From positions 1-54,462 of the forward strand of contig NZ_LZKL01000119.1 in the NCBI RefSeq assembly GCF_001668725.1: a stretch of 54,462 bases of DNA, written 5' to 3'. Under the pieces are notes generated by a model. The model had not been told where the DNA came from, did not search any database, and worked only from the letters and a program-made list of their open reading frames with translations. Made by a program: the position numbers and the translations under genes. The stretch's first letter is position 1. Each line of letters begins with the position of its first letter. Below, one piece after another: positions 35,182 to 44,013 of this stretch. The stretch comes from Mycobacterium sp. E787 (GTDB lineage: Bacteria > Actinomycetota > Actinomycetes > Mycobacteriales > Mycobacteriaceae).

Positions 35182-35685
35182 TCACCCCTGCTGCTCCCGT
35201 TTGATGTAGTCGTAGAAGGCCCTCATCTCGGGCGCGATGTAGGCGATTTCGAGGAACGGCACCCCGGCCTGCCGCGCCGACACGTAGGCGAACCGGATAC
35301 CGCCGGCCATCACACCCTGCTGCACCACCGGCGCTCCTTGGCCGGCGGCCTCGGCCAGGGCCGAGTCGAATGCTTCCGGGCTCGCCGCCTCCACGCAGAT
35401 GTGGTGCAACCCCGCCCCCGATTCCCGGAGGAAGTCACTATAGATGTTCTCCCCGCGGACGGGTTCGATCAGCTCCAACTGCATGTCCCCGAGGTAGCTC
35501 AGGGAGATGCTGGCGACGAAGTCGGCCGGCTTGCCGAGATAGCTGCACGTATCCGGGGCAAAGTGCACGTCGGGAATCCGCACCCACTTCCGGACGCCTA
35601 ACAGGCCGGTGAGGGCCGTTTCGGTGGCATCCAGGTTCGGGGTGACCCACGCGATCTGCGTCGGCGATTGAGGAGGAAGGGTCAT
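35182..35685 (-). CDS. VOC (glyoxalase/dioxygenase) family protein
   Basis: 167 residues from ATG at 35685. Paired beta-alpha-beta-beta-beta modules of the vicinal oxygen chelate fold: IAWVTPNLDATETALTGLLG at the start and GLHHICVEAASPEAFDSALA in the second half, with candidate metal ligands His in GLHHIC and the Glu of VPFLEIAY. Substrate unknown; relatives include glyoxalase I, methylmalonyl-CoA epimerase and aromatic dioxygenases. Precedes the FAD oxidoreductase on the same strand and may work with it. No ribosome binding site stands out. Not a gene I recall from the M. tuberculosis order. Confidence 0.8.
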   Translation of the reverse strand: MTLPPQSPTQIAWVTPNLDATETALTGLLGVRKWVRIPDVHFAPDTCSYLGKPADFVASISLSYLGDMQLELIEPVRGENIYSDFLRESGAGLHHICVEAASPEAFDSALAEAAGQGAPVVQQGVMAGGIRFAYVSARQAGVPFLEIAYIAPEMRAFYDYIKREQQG

Positions 35686-35798
35686 CGCTTCGCAGGATAG
35701 CCCAGTGCGGCGGCGGCCAGAAAGGCGCAACACGACTTTGCCGCGGGCCGCCGCGTCGGGCTGGGCAAAACGCGGTGAACACGTTCTAGTTCCGGGCG

Positions 35799-36500
35799 TC
35801 AGTGCCGGGTGAGCACGTCGACGAGCAACCGAAGCTGGGTGTCGAACACCGCCGCGGGGTCGGTCAGGGTGTCGGTGCCGTACTGCCCGAACACCTCGAG
35901 GCTGATGGCGCCGAGCACGCCGGCCCACAGCAAGAAGCACTTGGCGATCACCTGGTCGTCGCCCGGAAACCCGAACTCCTGACGGATGCGGTCGAAGTCC
36001 GACGACATGGGTTGCGGCGCAGGGTCATTCGTCAACCGGATGTCTCCGGTGGCGATCCCGGCGGCGACGGCGTCGAAGAACGCGCCGACCACCCGGGTGC
36101 CGGCCGGGACCGTGCGCTCCGCCGGCGCGTGATACCCGGGCACCGGGCTGCCGTAGAGCAGCGCCCACCGGGCCGGGTGGGCGACGGCCCACCGCCGTGC
36201 CGCCCGCCCGATGGCGATGACGTCGTCGCTCCACAGATCGCCGACGGACTCGCGGGCCCGGTCCACGGCGTCGGCCAAATCGGAATAGGCGTCGACCAGC
36301 AGCAACGTCAGCAGCTCGTCGCGGCTGGCCACGTACCGGTACACCGCCGAGGACACCATGCCCAGATCGCGGGCGATCGCACGCACCGACAACCCCGCGG
36401 CGCCGCGATCCACCAGCTGGCGCCGGCCCAGCTCGATGATGCGCGCCTCGATCTGCTCCCGCGACTCCTGGCGTTTGCCCACGCCGCCAGTCTGGCACAA
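35799..36500 (-). CDS. TetR-family regulator (Rv1816 orthologue)
   Basis: 233 residues from TTG at 36500, which matches the M. tuberculosis annotation (MCQT...); GTG at 36482 (MGKRQESREQ) is an alternative. HTH at about 22-52: GRRQLVDRGAAGLSVRAIA, then DLGMVSSAVYRYVASRDEL. The ligand-binding domain runs from 70 to 225 and includes WALLYGSPVPGYHAP, the signature of the TetR_C_33/WHG subgroup. It is divergent from an F420-type reductase with a perfect palindrome between, so it probably represses that gene and itself. The ligand is unknown. Confidence 0.9.
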   Translation of the reverse strand: MCQTGGVGKRQESREQIEARIIELGRRQLVDRGAAGLSVRAIARDLGMVSSAVYRYVASRDELLTLLLVDAYSDLADAVDRARESVGDLWSDDVIAIGRAARRWAVAHPARWALLYGSPVPGYHAPAERTVPAGTRVVGAFFDAVAAGIATGDIRLTNDPAPQPMSSDFDRIRQEFGFPGDDQVIAKCFLLWAGVLGAISLEVFGQYGTDTLTDPAAVFDTQLRLLVDVLTRH

Positions 36501-36555
36501 ACCGAGATCACCGCTCTTGATTTTCGGTCGGGGCTGTGGCAGCGTGTCCAGACGA

Positions 36556-36572
36556 AGAGAGCACCGCTCTCT
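36556..36572. promoter_or_regulatory. Perfect palindrome, candidate TetR operator
   Basis: AGAGAGC-ACC-GCTCTCT has perfect 7-bp arms and a 3-base centre, the size and AGAGC/GCTCT form typical of mycobacterial TetR operators. It lies in the 92-bp divergent interval, 56 bases from the TetR start and 21 from the reductase start, so one dimer could block both promoters. Confidence 0.65.
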
Positions 36573-36592
36573 AAGATCGGAGAGGACGCACC

Positions 36593-37039
36593 ATGGCCAC
36601 GCGCTACGAAGAACCGAACGGGATGGCGCGCGCCGCCAACACCGTCATTCGCTGGCTCGCCGAGCTGGGAATCAGTATCGCCGGCACCCGCGCGTTGCGC
36701 GTCCGTGGCCGCAAAAGCGGTAAACCGCGCGCGGTGGTGATCAACCTGCTGACCGTCGACGGCGTCGACTACCTGGTCTCACCGCGGGGCAACACCCAAT
36801 GGGCCCGCAACGTCAGGGCCGCGGGCGTCGTCGAGGTGGGCCCGCGCTGGCGCAGGCGACGCGCCCGGGTCAGCGAGGTGGACGACGCGGCCAAGCCCGT
36901 GGTGTTGCGGCGCTACCTTCAGCGGTGGTACTGGCAGGTCAAGGACTACGTCGGCGGATTGACGCCGGACTCCACCGATGAGCAGCTGCTCGCCGGGGCG
37001 CCGACGATCCCCGTCTTCGTGCTCGAACCCGCCCGCTGA
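36593..37039 (+). CDS. Deazaflavin (F420)-dependent nitroreductase-family protein
   Basis: 148 residues, ATG after GGAGAGGACGCACC. Split beta-barrel Ddn family: RVRGRKSGKPRAVVINLLTV (near 41-60) is the family hallmark phosphate/F420 region, then LVSPRGNTQWARNVRAAG. Members use reduced F420 on quinones, nitroimidazoles such as pretomanid, or other acceptors; some have lost F420 binding. I do not recall an orthologue at this spot in M. tuberculosis. It is divergent from the TetR regulator and probably under its control, which suggests an inducible detoxification enzyme. It converges with the serine protease gene. Confidence 0.82.
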   Translation: MATRYEEPNGMARAANTVIRWLAELGISIAGTRALRVRGRKSGKPRAVVINLLTVDGVDYLVSPRGNTQWARNVRAAGVVEVGPRWRRRRARVSEVDDAAKPVVLRRYLQRWYWQVKDYVGGLTPDSTDEQLLAGAPTIPVFVLEPAR

Positions 37040-37055
37040 GGGTCGGGACGCGGCG

Positions 37056-37733
37056 TCAACGGGGGTTGGTCGTGGCCCCGAGATCCTGGCGGACCTGGTC
37101 CGAGGCGGCCCGCCACGACACCGCCGCGGGCAGGTCTCCCCACACGCTGTTGAAGATCCCGACGATCTGCCCCGGCCCGCCGCTGGGCGCCAGGTAGACC
37201 GGCCCCCCGGAATCGCCCTTCTGGCTCTGGACGCCGTGTGACATGGTGAACCAGCCGTTGTTGACGCTCTCGACGGTTCCGCACGTCTCACCGGTGATGA
37301 CGCCGAAATGGCAGACCGGTTCACCGGGCTGCAGCGTCGCGCCGGGGTTCGATTCGAGTGGGCGCCCGCCCGGCAGGATGTTGTTGGCGGTGACGCCGCT
37401 GTCCAGCACGATCGCCTCGTAGTCGTTGATCACCTGATCGGTCGCCACGGTCGTGCCGCTGGGCGTGTTGTCTCGGAACGTAGCGAGCCTGCCGATGGCA
37501 TTGTGTTGCCGGTCGTAGACGACCCCGCTGCCCCGGCAGTGCCCGGCGGTGAACGCGATCTTCAGCGCCGGGTCAACGTACCCCAGGGTGCACACGCGGC
37601 TGTCCTGATGGATTTCCATCCCGGGGAAGACCAGCGGGGGGTCGGCTTTGGCCGGCGCCGCGGCCGGCCAGCATGCCAATACCGCAACGGAAGCCGACGC
37701 GGCGAACGTGCGCATTGCCAGGCGGTGCACCAT
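37056..37733 (-). CDS. Secreted trypsin-like serine protease (Rv1815 orthologue)
   Basis: 225 residues from ATG at 37733; upstream in-frame codons are not conserved. A signal peptide is likely: MVHRLAMRTFAASASVAVLA followed by Ala/Pro-rich sequence and a cleavage site near AKA-DPP (about residue 31). Catalytic triad: His in FTAGHCRGSG, Asp probably in NDYEAIVLDSG, Ser in KGDSGGPVYLA. Cys pairs (VCTLG/GHC; VCHFG/ETCG) can form disulphides outside the cell. Substrate unknown. The next gene on the strand, the fatty-acid hydroxylase-like gene, begins further upstream. Confidence 0.88.
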   Translation of the reverse strand: MVHRLAMRTFAASASVAVLACWPAAAPAKADPPLVFPGMEIHQDSRVCTLGYVDPALKIAFTAGHCRGSGVVYDRQHNAIGRLATFRDNTPSGTTVATDQVINDYEAIVLDSGVTANNILPGGRPLESNPGATLQPGEPVCHFGVITGETCGTVESVNNGWFTMSHGVQSQKGDSGGPVYLAPSGGPGQIVGIFNSVWGDLPAAVSWRAASDQVRQDLGATTNPR

Positions 37734-37829
37734 GAGCTCCCATCCGTCCGCGAAAAGACCGACCCGAAGGGTGACGTTACGACTCAGTCTCACCCCTTGT
37801 TGATCTTTTCGCACGTGACGGCGCTGGCG

Positions 37830-38774
37830 TTACCCCGGCGTGACCATCGGGACGGCATCGGCGGACCGGCCCGCCGCGCGCGGTAGCCACCCCGGCGGCC
37901 CGAAGACGTAGCCGAGCCGGTCCCGCAGCCGGTTCGCCGATCGCCAGTCGCGGGCGATCGCGACGTATTCGCGGGTCTGCAGCGTCCAGATGTTGAACGT
38001 GTCGACCCGCTTGGTGAGGCCGTAGTGCGGGCGGAACAGCTCGGCCTGGAAGGTGCCGAACAGGCGATCCCAGATGATCAGGACGCCGCCGTAGTTCTTG
38101 TCGAGATACAACTGGTCCATGCCGTGGTGCACGCGGTGGTGCGACGGGGTGTTGAGGATGAACTCGAAGGGCCGCGGCAACTTGTCGATGCGCTCGGTGT
38201 GCACCCAGAATTGGTAGATCAGGTTCAGCGACCAACTGAAAAACACCATCCACGGGGGAAGGCCCAAGAGCGGCAACGGAATCCACATCAGGATCTCGCC
38301 GCTGTTGTTCCACTTCTGGCGCAGCGCGGTGGCGAAGTTGAAGTATTCGCTGGAGTGGTGGGCCTGGTGCGTCGCCCAGATCAGCCGCACCCGGTGCGCG
38401 ATCCGGTGGTAGGTGTACCACAGCAGGTCGACGCCGAGGATCGCGATCACCCAGGTGTACCACCGGTTTGCCGCCAGGTGCCACGGCGCGAGGTAGGCAT
38501 AGATGCCGGCGTAGCCGAACAGGGCCAGGGCCTTCCAGCCGGCCGAGGTGGCGACCGAAACCAGGCCCATCGACAGGCTGGCCACGGCGTCGCGGGCCAG
38601 GTAGGCGCCCGACGCGTGCCGCGCCGGATAGGCAGCCGAGGCCTCGAGGCGCTCCAGCTTGCGCGCCGCCGTCCATTCGAGGGTCAGCATCAACAGAAAG
38701 AACGGAACGGCGAACAGCACGGGGTCCCGCATCTGCGGGGGCAGCCCGAACCAGAACCCGAGGACGGCATTCAC
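37830..38774 (-). CDS. erg3: Sterol desaturase / fatty acid hydroxylase superfamily protein (Erg3)
   Basis: 314 residues from GTG at 38774. Integral-membrane di-iron enzyme with three His clusters: HRIAH (near 122), HQAHHS (near 135) and HRVHH (near 213), spaced as in C-5 sterol desaturases. Four or five membrane helices. The natural substrate in mycobacteria, which do not make ergosterol, is unknown; lipid hydroxylation or desaturation is expected. Orthologue of Rv1814, divergent from the NDH-2-like gene 63 bases away. Confidence 0.9.
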   Translation of the reverse strand: MNAVLGFWFGLPPQMRDPVLFAVPFFLLMLTLEWTAARKLERLEASAAYPARHASGAYLARDAVASLSMGLVSVATSAGWKALALFGYAGIYAYLAPWHLAANRWYTWVIAILGVDLLWYTYHRIAHRVRLIWATHQAHHSSEYFNFATALRQKWNNSGEILMWIPLPLLGLPPWMVFFSWSLNLIYQFWVHTERIDKLPRPFEFILNTPSHHRVHHGMDQLYLDKNYGGVLIIWDRLFGTFQAELFRPHYGLTKRVDTFNIWTLQTREYVAIARDWRSANRLRDRLGYVFGPPGWLPRAAGRSADAVPMVTPG

Positions 38775-38837
38775 ACGGATAGATTACGACCATCGGCCAA
38801 CGCCGGTAACGGCGCGTACCAATGAGGTGTTGAGCAC

Positions 38838-40031
38838 TTGACCGCTGTGGTGGTAGTGGGCTCGGGGTTTGCGGGACTGTGGGCCGCACTCGGCGCCGCA
38901 CGGCGGCTCGACGAGCTCGCGGTGCCGGCCGGCACGGTGGACATCACCGTGCTGAGCCCGCAACCCTTCCACGACATCCGGGTGCGCAACTACGAGGCCG
39001 ATCTGAGCGCCTGCCGCATCCCGCTCGCGGACCTGCTCGATCCCGTGGGCGTCGCGCATGTCACCGCCGAGGTGACCGCCATCGACACCGGCGCCCGCAC
39101 GGTGACCACGTCGAGCGGTGCGACGTTTGGCTACGACCGGCTGGTGCTGGCGGCGGGCAGCCGCGTGGTCAAGCCCGACATACCGGGGCTGCGGGAGTTC
39201 GGCTTCGACGTCGACACCCACGACGGCGCGCTCGCGCTGCGGCGGCACCTGCGCGAGCTCGCCGCGGAGGCGCCGACGCCGGCGGCCGCCACCGTCGTCG
39301 TGGTCGGGGCCGGCCTGACCGGCGTCGAGGTGGCCTGCGAATTGCCGGCGCGGCTGCGCGACTCGTTCGGCACCGTCACCCCCCGCGTGGTCATGATCGA
39401 CCGCAACCCCGCGGTGGGCTCCGACATGGGCTCCTCGGCGCGCCCGGTGATCGAACGGGCCTTGACGGCAAACGGCGTCGAGACCAGGACGGCCGTCGGC
39501 GTCACGGAGGTCACCCGGCGCGGTGTGTCGCTGTCCTCGGGCGAACGGCTGGAGGCGCACACGGTGGTGTGGTGCGCCGGCATGCGGGCCAGCGCGCTGA
39601 CCGAGCAGCTCCCCGTGCCGCGTGACCGGCTGGGCCGGGTGCGGGTCGACGATTACCTGCGGGTCGTCGGGGTGCCGTCGGTGTTCGCCGCGGGCGACGT
39701 CGCCGCGGCGCGCATGGACGACGAGCACCTGTCGGTGATGTCGTGCCAGCACGGGCGCCCGATGGGCCGCTATGCCGGGTACAACGTCATCAGCGACCTG
39801 CTCGACGAGCCGATGCTGGCCCTCCGAATTCCTTGGTACGTCACGGTTCTCGATCTCGGCCCGGCCGGTGCCGTCTACACCGAAGGGTGGGATCGGGCGG
39901 TGGTCTCGACGGGAGCGGAGGCCAAGGCCACCAAGCAGACCATCAACACCCGCCGGATCTACCCGCCGCTGACCCGCAGACGCGCGGAGCTGCTGGCGGC
40001 AGCCGCGCCGGAGTTGCAAAACCGCCCCTGA
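38838..40031 (+). CDS. NDH-2-like FAD/NAD(P)H dehydrogenase (Rv1812c orthologue)
   Basis: 397 residues from TTG at 38838; no ribosome binding site is seen, so it may be leaderless. Two Rossmann motifs: FAD-binding VVVVGSGFAGLWAALGAARR (4-23) and NAD-binding VVVVGAGLTGVEVACELPAR (about 153-172), plus the FAD contact VFAAGDVAAA (near 281). The form is that of a type II NADH dehydrogenase, but it lacks the long C-terminal membrane-anchoring helix of Ndh, so it may be soluble or peripheral and act on another acceptor. It converges with mgtC, 6 bases apart. Confidence 0.9.
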   Translation: MTAVVVVGSGFAGLWAALGAARRLDELAVPAGTVDITVLSPQPFHDIRVRNYEADLSACRIPLADLLDPVGVAHVTAEVTAIDTGARTVTTSSGATFGYDRLVLAAGSRVVKPDIPGLREFGFDVDTHDGALALRRHLRELAAEAPTPAAATVVVVGAGLTGVEVACELPARLRDSFGTVTPRVVMIDRNPAVGSDMGSSARPVIERALTANGVETRTAVGVTEVTRRGVSLSSGERLEAHTVVWCAGMRASALTEQLPVPRDRLGRVRVDDYLRVVGVPSVFAAGDVAAARMDDEHLSVMSCQHGRPMGRYAGYNVISDLLDEPMLALRIPWYVTVLDLGPAGAVYTEGWDRAVVSTGAEAKATKQTINTRRIYPPLTRRRAELLAAAAPELQNRP

Positions 40032-40037
40032 TCGGGA

Positions 40038-40748
40038 TCAGTCGGACTGCACCTGGTCGCCGGCGTACCAGTGCACCGCGCGCACACCCGGCTGCAGCGA
40101 CAGCTCGGCCACCAGGCGCTCGAGTTTCGCCGGGGTGTGGCCGTCCATGAGCAGATGTGCCGTCAGCGTGATCTCGTCGTCGTCGTCGGCCGGCCCGGTG
40201 TGGATGCCGCGCAGCGTCATGTCGTTGCCGCTGGCGTGCTGCACGATCTGCGCGCGGGCGTGCTTCTCCGTTTTGGGGCGGCAGACCACCTGCACCAGGA
40301 AGGGCTGCAGGCTCTCGTCCTCGTCGTCGGTGTTGTCGCGGTCGATCAGCCGGCCGAGCGGGCGGCCGAACAGGTGGATGGCGATGACGGTGCCGGTCCC
40401 GATCAGCGTGAAGACGAGGTGTCCCGACGCGGCCAGCACGCCGATCGCAGCCGAGCACCACAGGGTGGCCGCGGTGTTGAGCCCGCGGACGTTGACGCCC
40501 TCGCGCAGGATCACCCCGCCGCCGAGAAAACCGATGCCGGACACCACATACGACGCGACGCGCGTCGGGCTGGTGTCCTCGGTGGCGACGGCGTACAGCA
40601 CGAACAGGGTCGCCCCGGCCGCGACCAGCGCGTTGGTGCGCAGGCCGGCTCGCCGGGCCCGCCATTGCCGCTCCAGCCCGATCAAGGCGCCGCAGCCCAC
40701 CCCGACGGCCAGGCGGAGGGCGAAATCGGCGACGCTCAGCGTCTGCAT
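40038..40748 (-). CDS. mgtC: MgtC, magnesium-stress virulence membrane protein
   Basis: 236 residues, ATG with AAGGAG upstream. N-terminal MgtC/SapB membrane domain with about five helices, including GCGALIGLERQWRARRAGLR (near 19-38), GIGFLGGGVILREG (near 71-84) and LNTAATLWCSAAIGVLAASG. The C-terminal cytosolic ACT-like domain starts at about 150. MgtC is needed for growth at low Mg2+ and inside macrophages, in Salmonella by inhibiting the F1Fo ATP synthase. Here it is the last gene of a set headed by an M-box riboswitch, fitting induction by low magnesium, although gaps of over 100 bases leave room for extra promoters. Orthologue of Rv1811. Confidence 0.95.
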   Translation of the reverse strand: MQTLSVADFALRLAVGVGCGALIGLERQWRARRAGLRTNALVAAGATLFVLYAVATEDTSPTRVASYVVSGIGFLGGGVILREGVNVRGLNTAATLWCSAAIGVLAASGHLVFTLIGTGTVIAIHLFGRPLGRLIDRDNTDDEDESLQPFLVQVVCRPKTEKHARAQIVQHASGNDMTLRGIHTGPADDDDEITLTAHLLMDGHTPAKLERLVAELSLQPGVRAVHWYAGDQVQSD

Positions 40749-40874
40749 GAGACCGCACTCCTTCCCCCGCTCGCCGCGCTGGTCGGCGGCAGCTAAGCAC
40801 TCGCAGGTGAACGGCAGGTGGACCGCAGCCGATCCGGTTGTCCGGCGGCCACCTCCAGGAAACCGCCGGTTGCG

Positions 40875-41204
40875 CTACGACTTGGAGAGTTGGTGGGGGC
40901 AGTAAAACTTCGCCGCGATCATCGCGAAGTTGGACGCGTTCTCCATGTCCATTCCGGGATTGTGGGTCTTGACGTCGTGGACAAGTTCGAGACCCGATTC
41001 ACCGTTGTTGAGGCAGGTGCACACGGCCTTGCCGGACGTGACCGCGGCGTCCGGGCTGGAATAGTGGATGCCGACCTGCTGCAGAGCGGCGAGGAATCCC
41101 CCGTCGTCTCCTTGCGGCGGAGGGGGCGGATCGGCATACGCGGGCGCGGCGAAGCCGATCGCGGCCGCGGCGCCAATGGCTGCCAGTAGCAGTCTCATGC
41201 TCAT
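40875..41204 (-). CDS. Secreted DUF732 protein (Rv1810 orthologue)
   Basis: 109 residues from ATG at 41204 (ATG at 41198 equally possible; GGGAGAG lies upstream). Signal peptide RLLLAAIGAAAAIGFAAPAYA with cleavage before DPP. The DUF732 core has FLAALQQVGIHYSSPDAAVT, CTCLNNGESGLELVHDV, then a closing Cys in AKFYCPHQL; three Cys suggest one disulphide. DUF732 proteins are small exported mycobacterial proteins, often hypoxia- or stress-linked, with no known activity. It lies between PPE33 and mgtC as in M. tuberculosis. Confidence 0.88.
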   Translation of the reverse strand: MSMRLLLAAIGAAAAIGFAAPAYADPPPPPQGDDGGFLAALQQVGIHYSSPDAAVTSGKAVCTCLNNGESGLELVHDVKTHNPGMDMENASNFAMIAAKFYCPHQLSKS

Positions 41205-41227
41205 CACTCTCCCAATGTCGTTGCGGC

Positions 41228-42631
41228 CTAACCTATTTGCGCGTCTGAGGGCACGACCTGCGGCTTGTCGCCCTTTCGCAGGTGCACGGCGTGGATGCCG
41301 GGCTTCTTCGCCAGCTGCTCGAGCAGGGCGTCGAGGCCCTCCTGATCGACGTTGTGGTGCTGCACGCTTTCGGGTTTTTCCGAAATCTGTGCCACCAGGC
41401 GCTTGAGCTTCTCGGGCGACGCCGCGTCCTTGAGGTCTTTGATCGGTTTGACGCGGCCGCGCACCCCGGCGCCGCGCAAGGCGTCGGGGCCCCCGGCGCC
41501 CAGGGCGCTGCCCAGCATTCCCGCGACGGACATCGAACTGAGCAGACCGCCCGCCCCGAGCGCGGCGGCGGGCACCGCGTCGGGCCCGGCGGCCGACAGC
41601 GCCGCCGCTACCGTCCTGACGGCCGGGGTGGCCGTGGCCCAGCTGGGCGGGACCGACAACTTGCCGACCAGCGTGCCGGCGTTGCCCATGCCCGCCGACA
41701 CGGCGTTGTACAGGGTCCCGCGGCCGAAGCCCAGCGCCCCCAGCCCCGCCCCAAGCGCGTCCTTCGGGAGCGCCCCGTATCCAACCGGCGGCGCGAACTT
41801 CAGAAACTGCGACACCGGGAAGTTGATCAGCAACCCGATGTCGTTGAATCCCGTGGTGAAGCTGAGCGGGACCTTGATGGCGTTGTAGAGGTTGCCGTAG
41901 AGGGTGCCCGCGCCAGATCCGAACAACGAGTTCAACAGCCCGTTCATGGTGTCCGTGTAGTCGGTGGCGAGGTTCGACAGCCCCTGCAGAATCGGGTTGG
42001 TGCTGGTGAGCGGGTTAGCCGCTTCCGACAAGAGGTTCCCTACGGTCCCCGCCGGGGTGGCGGCGGCTTGGGTCACCGCGGCCGCTTGCGCCGCCGTGCC
42101 CGCTGTGTTGGTCGTCTGCGGCGGCTGGTTGAACGGCGTCACGTTGGACGCGGTCGCCGACGAAACGAGGTAGTTGTCCATCGCCACGGCGTCTTGCGCC
42201 CACATCTCGGCGTATTGAATTTCGGTCGCGGCGATCGCCGGGGTGTTCTGTCCGAAGACGTTGGTTGCCACGAGCGACGCCAGTTGGCTGCGGTTGGCAG
42301 CGATCTCCGCCGGCGGCACGTGCGCGGCGAAGGCCGTCTCGTAGGCGGTTGCGGCGGCGGTGGCCCGGGTCGCAGCTTCGGCGGCCTGCGCCGCTGTGCC
42401 CTGCATCCAGGCCAGGTACGGCGTGACCGCGGCGACCATGTTGACCGATGACGGACCCACCCACGATCCGCTGGTCAGGCTGTCGACCACCGAAGAATAC
42501 GAGGACACGGTGGACTGCAATTCGCTCGCCAGCCCATCCCAGGCCGCGGCGGCCGCTCGCAGCGACCCCGCTCCCGGGCCGGCGTACATCCGGCCCGAGT
42601 TGAACTCCGGCGGAAAAGCTCCGTAAAACAT
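41228..42631 (-). CDS. PPE33: PPE33-like PPE-SVP protein
   Basis: 467 residues, start MFYGAFPPEFNSGRMY (the usual MDF is changed to MFY). PPE domain to about 180 with WVGPSSVNM, PYLAWM and GQNTPAIAATEIQYAEMW. The SVP motif is GKLSVPPSWATATPAVR (near 320). The C-terminal 70 residues are distinctive: KPESVQHHNVDQEGLDALLE, KKPGIHAVHLRKGDKPQV, matching the tail of M. tuberculosis PPE33. Such a compact charged tail may be a small folded domain. Presumed ESX-5 substrate, third in the M-box-headed set. Confidence 0.92.
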   Translation of the reverse strand: MFYGAFPPEFNSGRMYAGPGAGSLRAAAAAWDGLASELQSTVSSYSSVVDSLTSGSWVGPSSVNMVAAVTPYLAWMQGTAAQAAEAATRATAAATAYETAFAAHVPPAEIAANRSQLASLVATNVFGQNTPAIAATEIQYAEMWAQDAVAMDNYLVSSATASNVTPFNQPPQTTNTAGTAAQAAAVTQAAATPAGTVGNLLSEAANPLTSTNPILQGLSNLATDYTDTMNGLLNSLFGSGAGTLYGNLYNAIKVPLSFTTGFNDIGLLINFPVSQFLKFAPPVGYGALPKDALGAGLGALGFGRGTLYNAVSAGMGNAGTLVGKLSVPPSWATATPAVRTVAAALSAAGPDAVPAAALGAGGLLSSMSVAGMLGSALGAGGPDALRGAGVRGRVKPIKDLKDAASPEKLKRLVAQISEKPESVQHHNVDQEGLDALLEQLAKKPGIHAVHLRKGDKPQVVPSDAQIG

Positions 42632-42702
42632 CGTCTATACCCCTTGCCTGCTCGTCTGCGCCCGAGTGGACGGTGCTGCTGGGTTGGTTCCCGTCACTGC
42701 CG

Positions 42703-44013
42703 TCACTCCTCTAGCACCGGAATGACGATGATCGTGGCCGCGGCGGGGTCGGCCTCGATGACACCGCCCAGTGAGCCGAGCGCAGCACTACCGCTGCCCC
42801 CGGACTGGAACGCGGCGGCCCCGACGGCGCGACCGGCCAGGCTCGAGAGCGCCATCTGGCCGAAGACCCCCTCCTCGCCCGTGAGCGAGGCCGCCGGCGC
42901 GGCAGCGAGGTTCGTCGGCAAGACCGACGCCAGTGTCCTGATCGCCGGGGCGGCCTCGGTCCAGCCCTGCGGCACCGACATCCCCCCGACCAGGGCGGCC
43001 TTGCCCATCGAGCCGCCGACGGCCGAGCTGAGCATGGGCTTCACGGCGCTGGCCCCCTGGGTCAGCGGCGCCAGCGCCCCGCTGATGGCCTTGGGACCGG
43101 CAAGGTAAGCGGCGGCACCCTGCCCGTTCTGGCCCCATGCGTACGCCTGCCCGAAGGACAGGAACGGGCCGCCGGGTATCGAGGCCAAGCCCTGCAGGGA
43201 GTAGGGCCCGGAGGCGATGGTGCTCATGATGTTGTTCCAGGCGGTCAGGTCGCCCGAGAGGCCGGTCGGCAACGTCGGCAGGGTTGTCAACTGCGGCAGG
43301 CTCAGGCCCGACAGCAGGTTTCCGGTCGTCGCCGTCGGGGCCGTTGGCGACGTGACGGTCGTCGCAAGGTTTTGCAGGAAAGTCGGCACATAGGTGATGA
43401 ATTGGGACAGCTGCGTGCCAATCGACGCCGCCGGCGTGCTGGTGGATTGAGAGACCGCGGCCGCTTGGGCGGCCGGTGCGGCGCTGCCGGTGGTCTGCGG
43501 CGGCTCGGTGAACGGGGTGAGCTGTGACGCGGTGGCCGACGAGGCCGCGTAGGCGTACATCGCGGCGGCGTCCTGGGCCCACATCTCGGCGTACTGCGCT
43601 TCGGTGGCCGCGATCGCCGGGGTGTTCTGACCCAGGAAGTTGGTGGCGATCAGCGCCATGAGCAGGGCGCGGTTGGCCGCGATCACCGGCGGGGGCACCG
43701 TGGCGGCGAACGCCGTCTCGTAGGCGCCGGCCGCGATCTTGGCCTGGGTGGCCGCCTCTTCGGCCTGAGCGCCCGTCGCACTCATCCACGCCACGTACGG
43801 GCCGGCCGCCGCCGCCATCGCGATCGACGACGGCCCTGTCCAGGGCCCCGCCGCCAGGGTTTCGATGGTGGACCCGTACGCGGCGGCCGTCGACTGCAAC
43901 TCCGTCGCCAACTCGTCCCAGGCCGCCGCGGCTGCGAGCATCGGCCCCGCCCCGGCGCCGACATACATCCGGCCGGAGTTGACCTCCGGCGGTAGCGCCC
44001 CGAAATCGAACAT
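42703..44013 (-). CDS. PPE32: PPE32-like PPE-SVP protein
   Basis: 436 residues, ATG after GGAGGG. Intact PPE domain (WTGPSSIAM; PYVAWM; GQNTPAIAATEAQYAEMW). SVP motif VGGMSVPQGWTEAAPAIR (near 345). It ends in the hydrophobic beta-type tail ATIIVIPVLEE, like the NIFVIPAMDD end of PPE32, which with gene order supports the assignment. Upstream is a 919-bp AT-richer interval, so it may have its own promoter as well as transcription from the M-box. Confidence 0.88.
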   Translation of the reverse strand: MFDFGALPPEVNSGRMYVGAGAGPMLAAAAAWDELATELQSTAAAYGSTIETLAAGPWTGPSSIAMAAAAGPYVAWMSATGAQAEEAATQAKIAAGAYETAFAATVPPPVIAANRALLMALIATNFLGQNTPAIAATEAQYAEMWAQDAAAMYAYAASSATASQLTPFTEPPQTTGSAAPAAQAAAVSQSTSTPAASIGTQLSQFITYVPTFLQNLATTVTSPTAPTATTGNLLSGLSLPQLTTLPTLPTGLSGDLTAWNNIMSTIASGPYSLQGLASIPGGPFLSFGQAYAWGQNGQGAAAYLAGPKAISGALAPLTQGASAVKPMLSSAVGGSMGKAALVGGMSVPQGWTEAAPAIRTLASVLPTNLAAAPAASLTGEEGVFGQMALSSLAGRAVGAAAFQSGGSGSAALGSLGGVIEADPAAATIIVIPVLEE

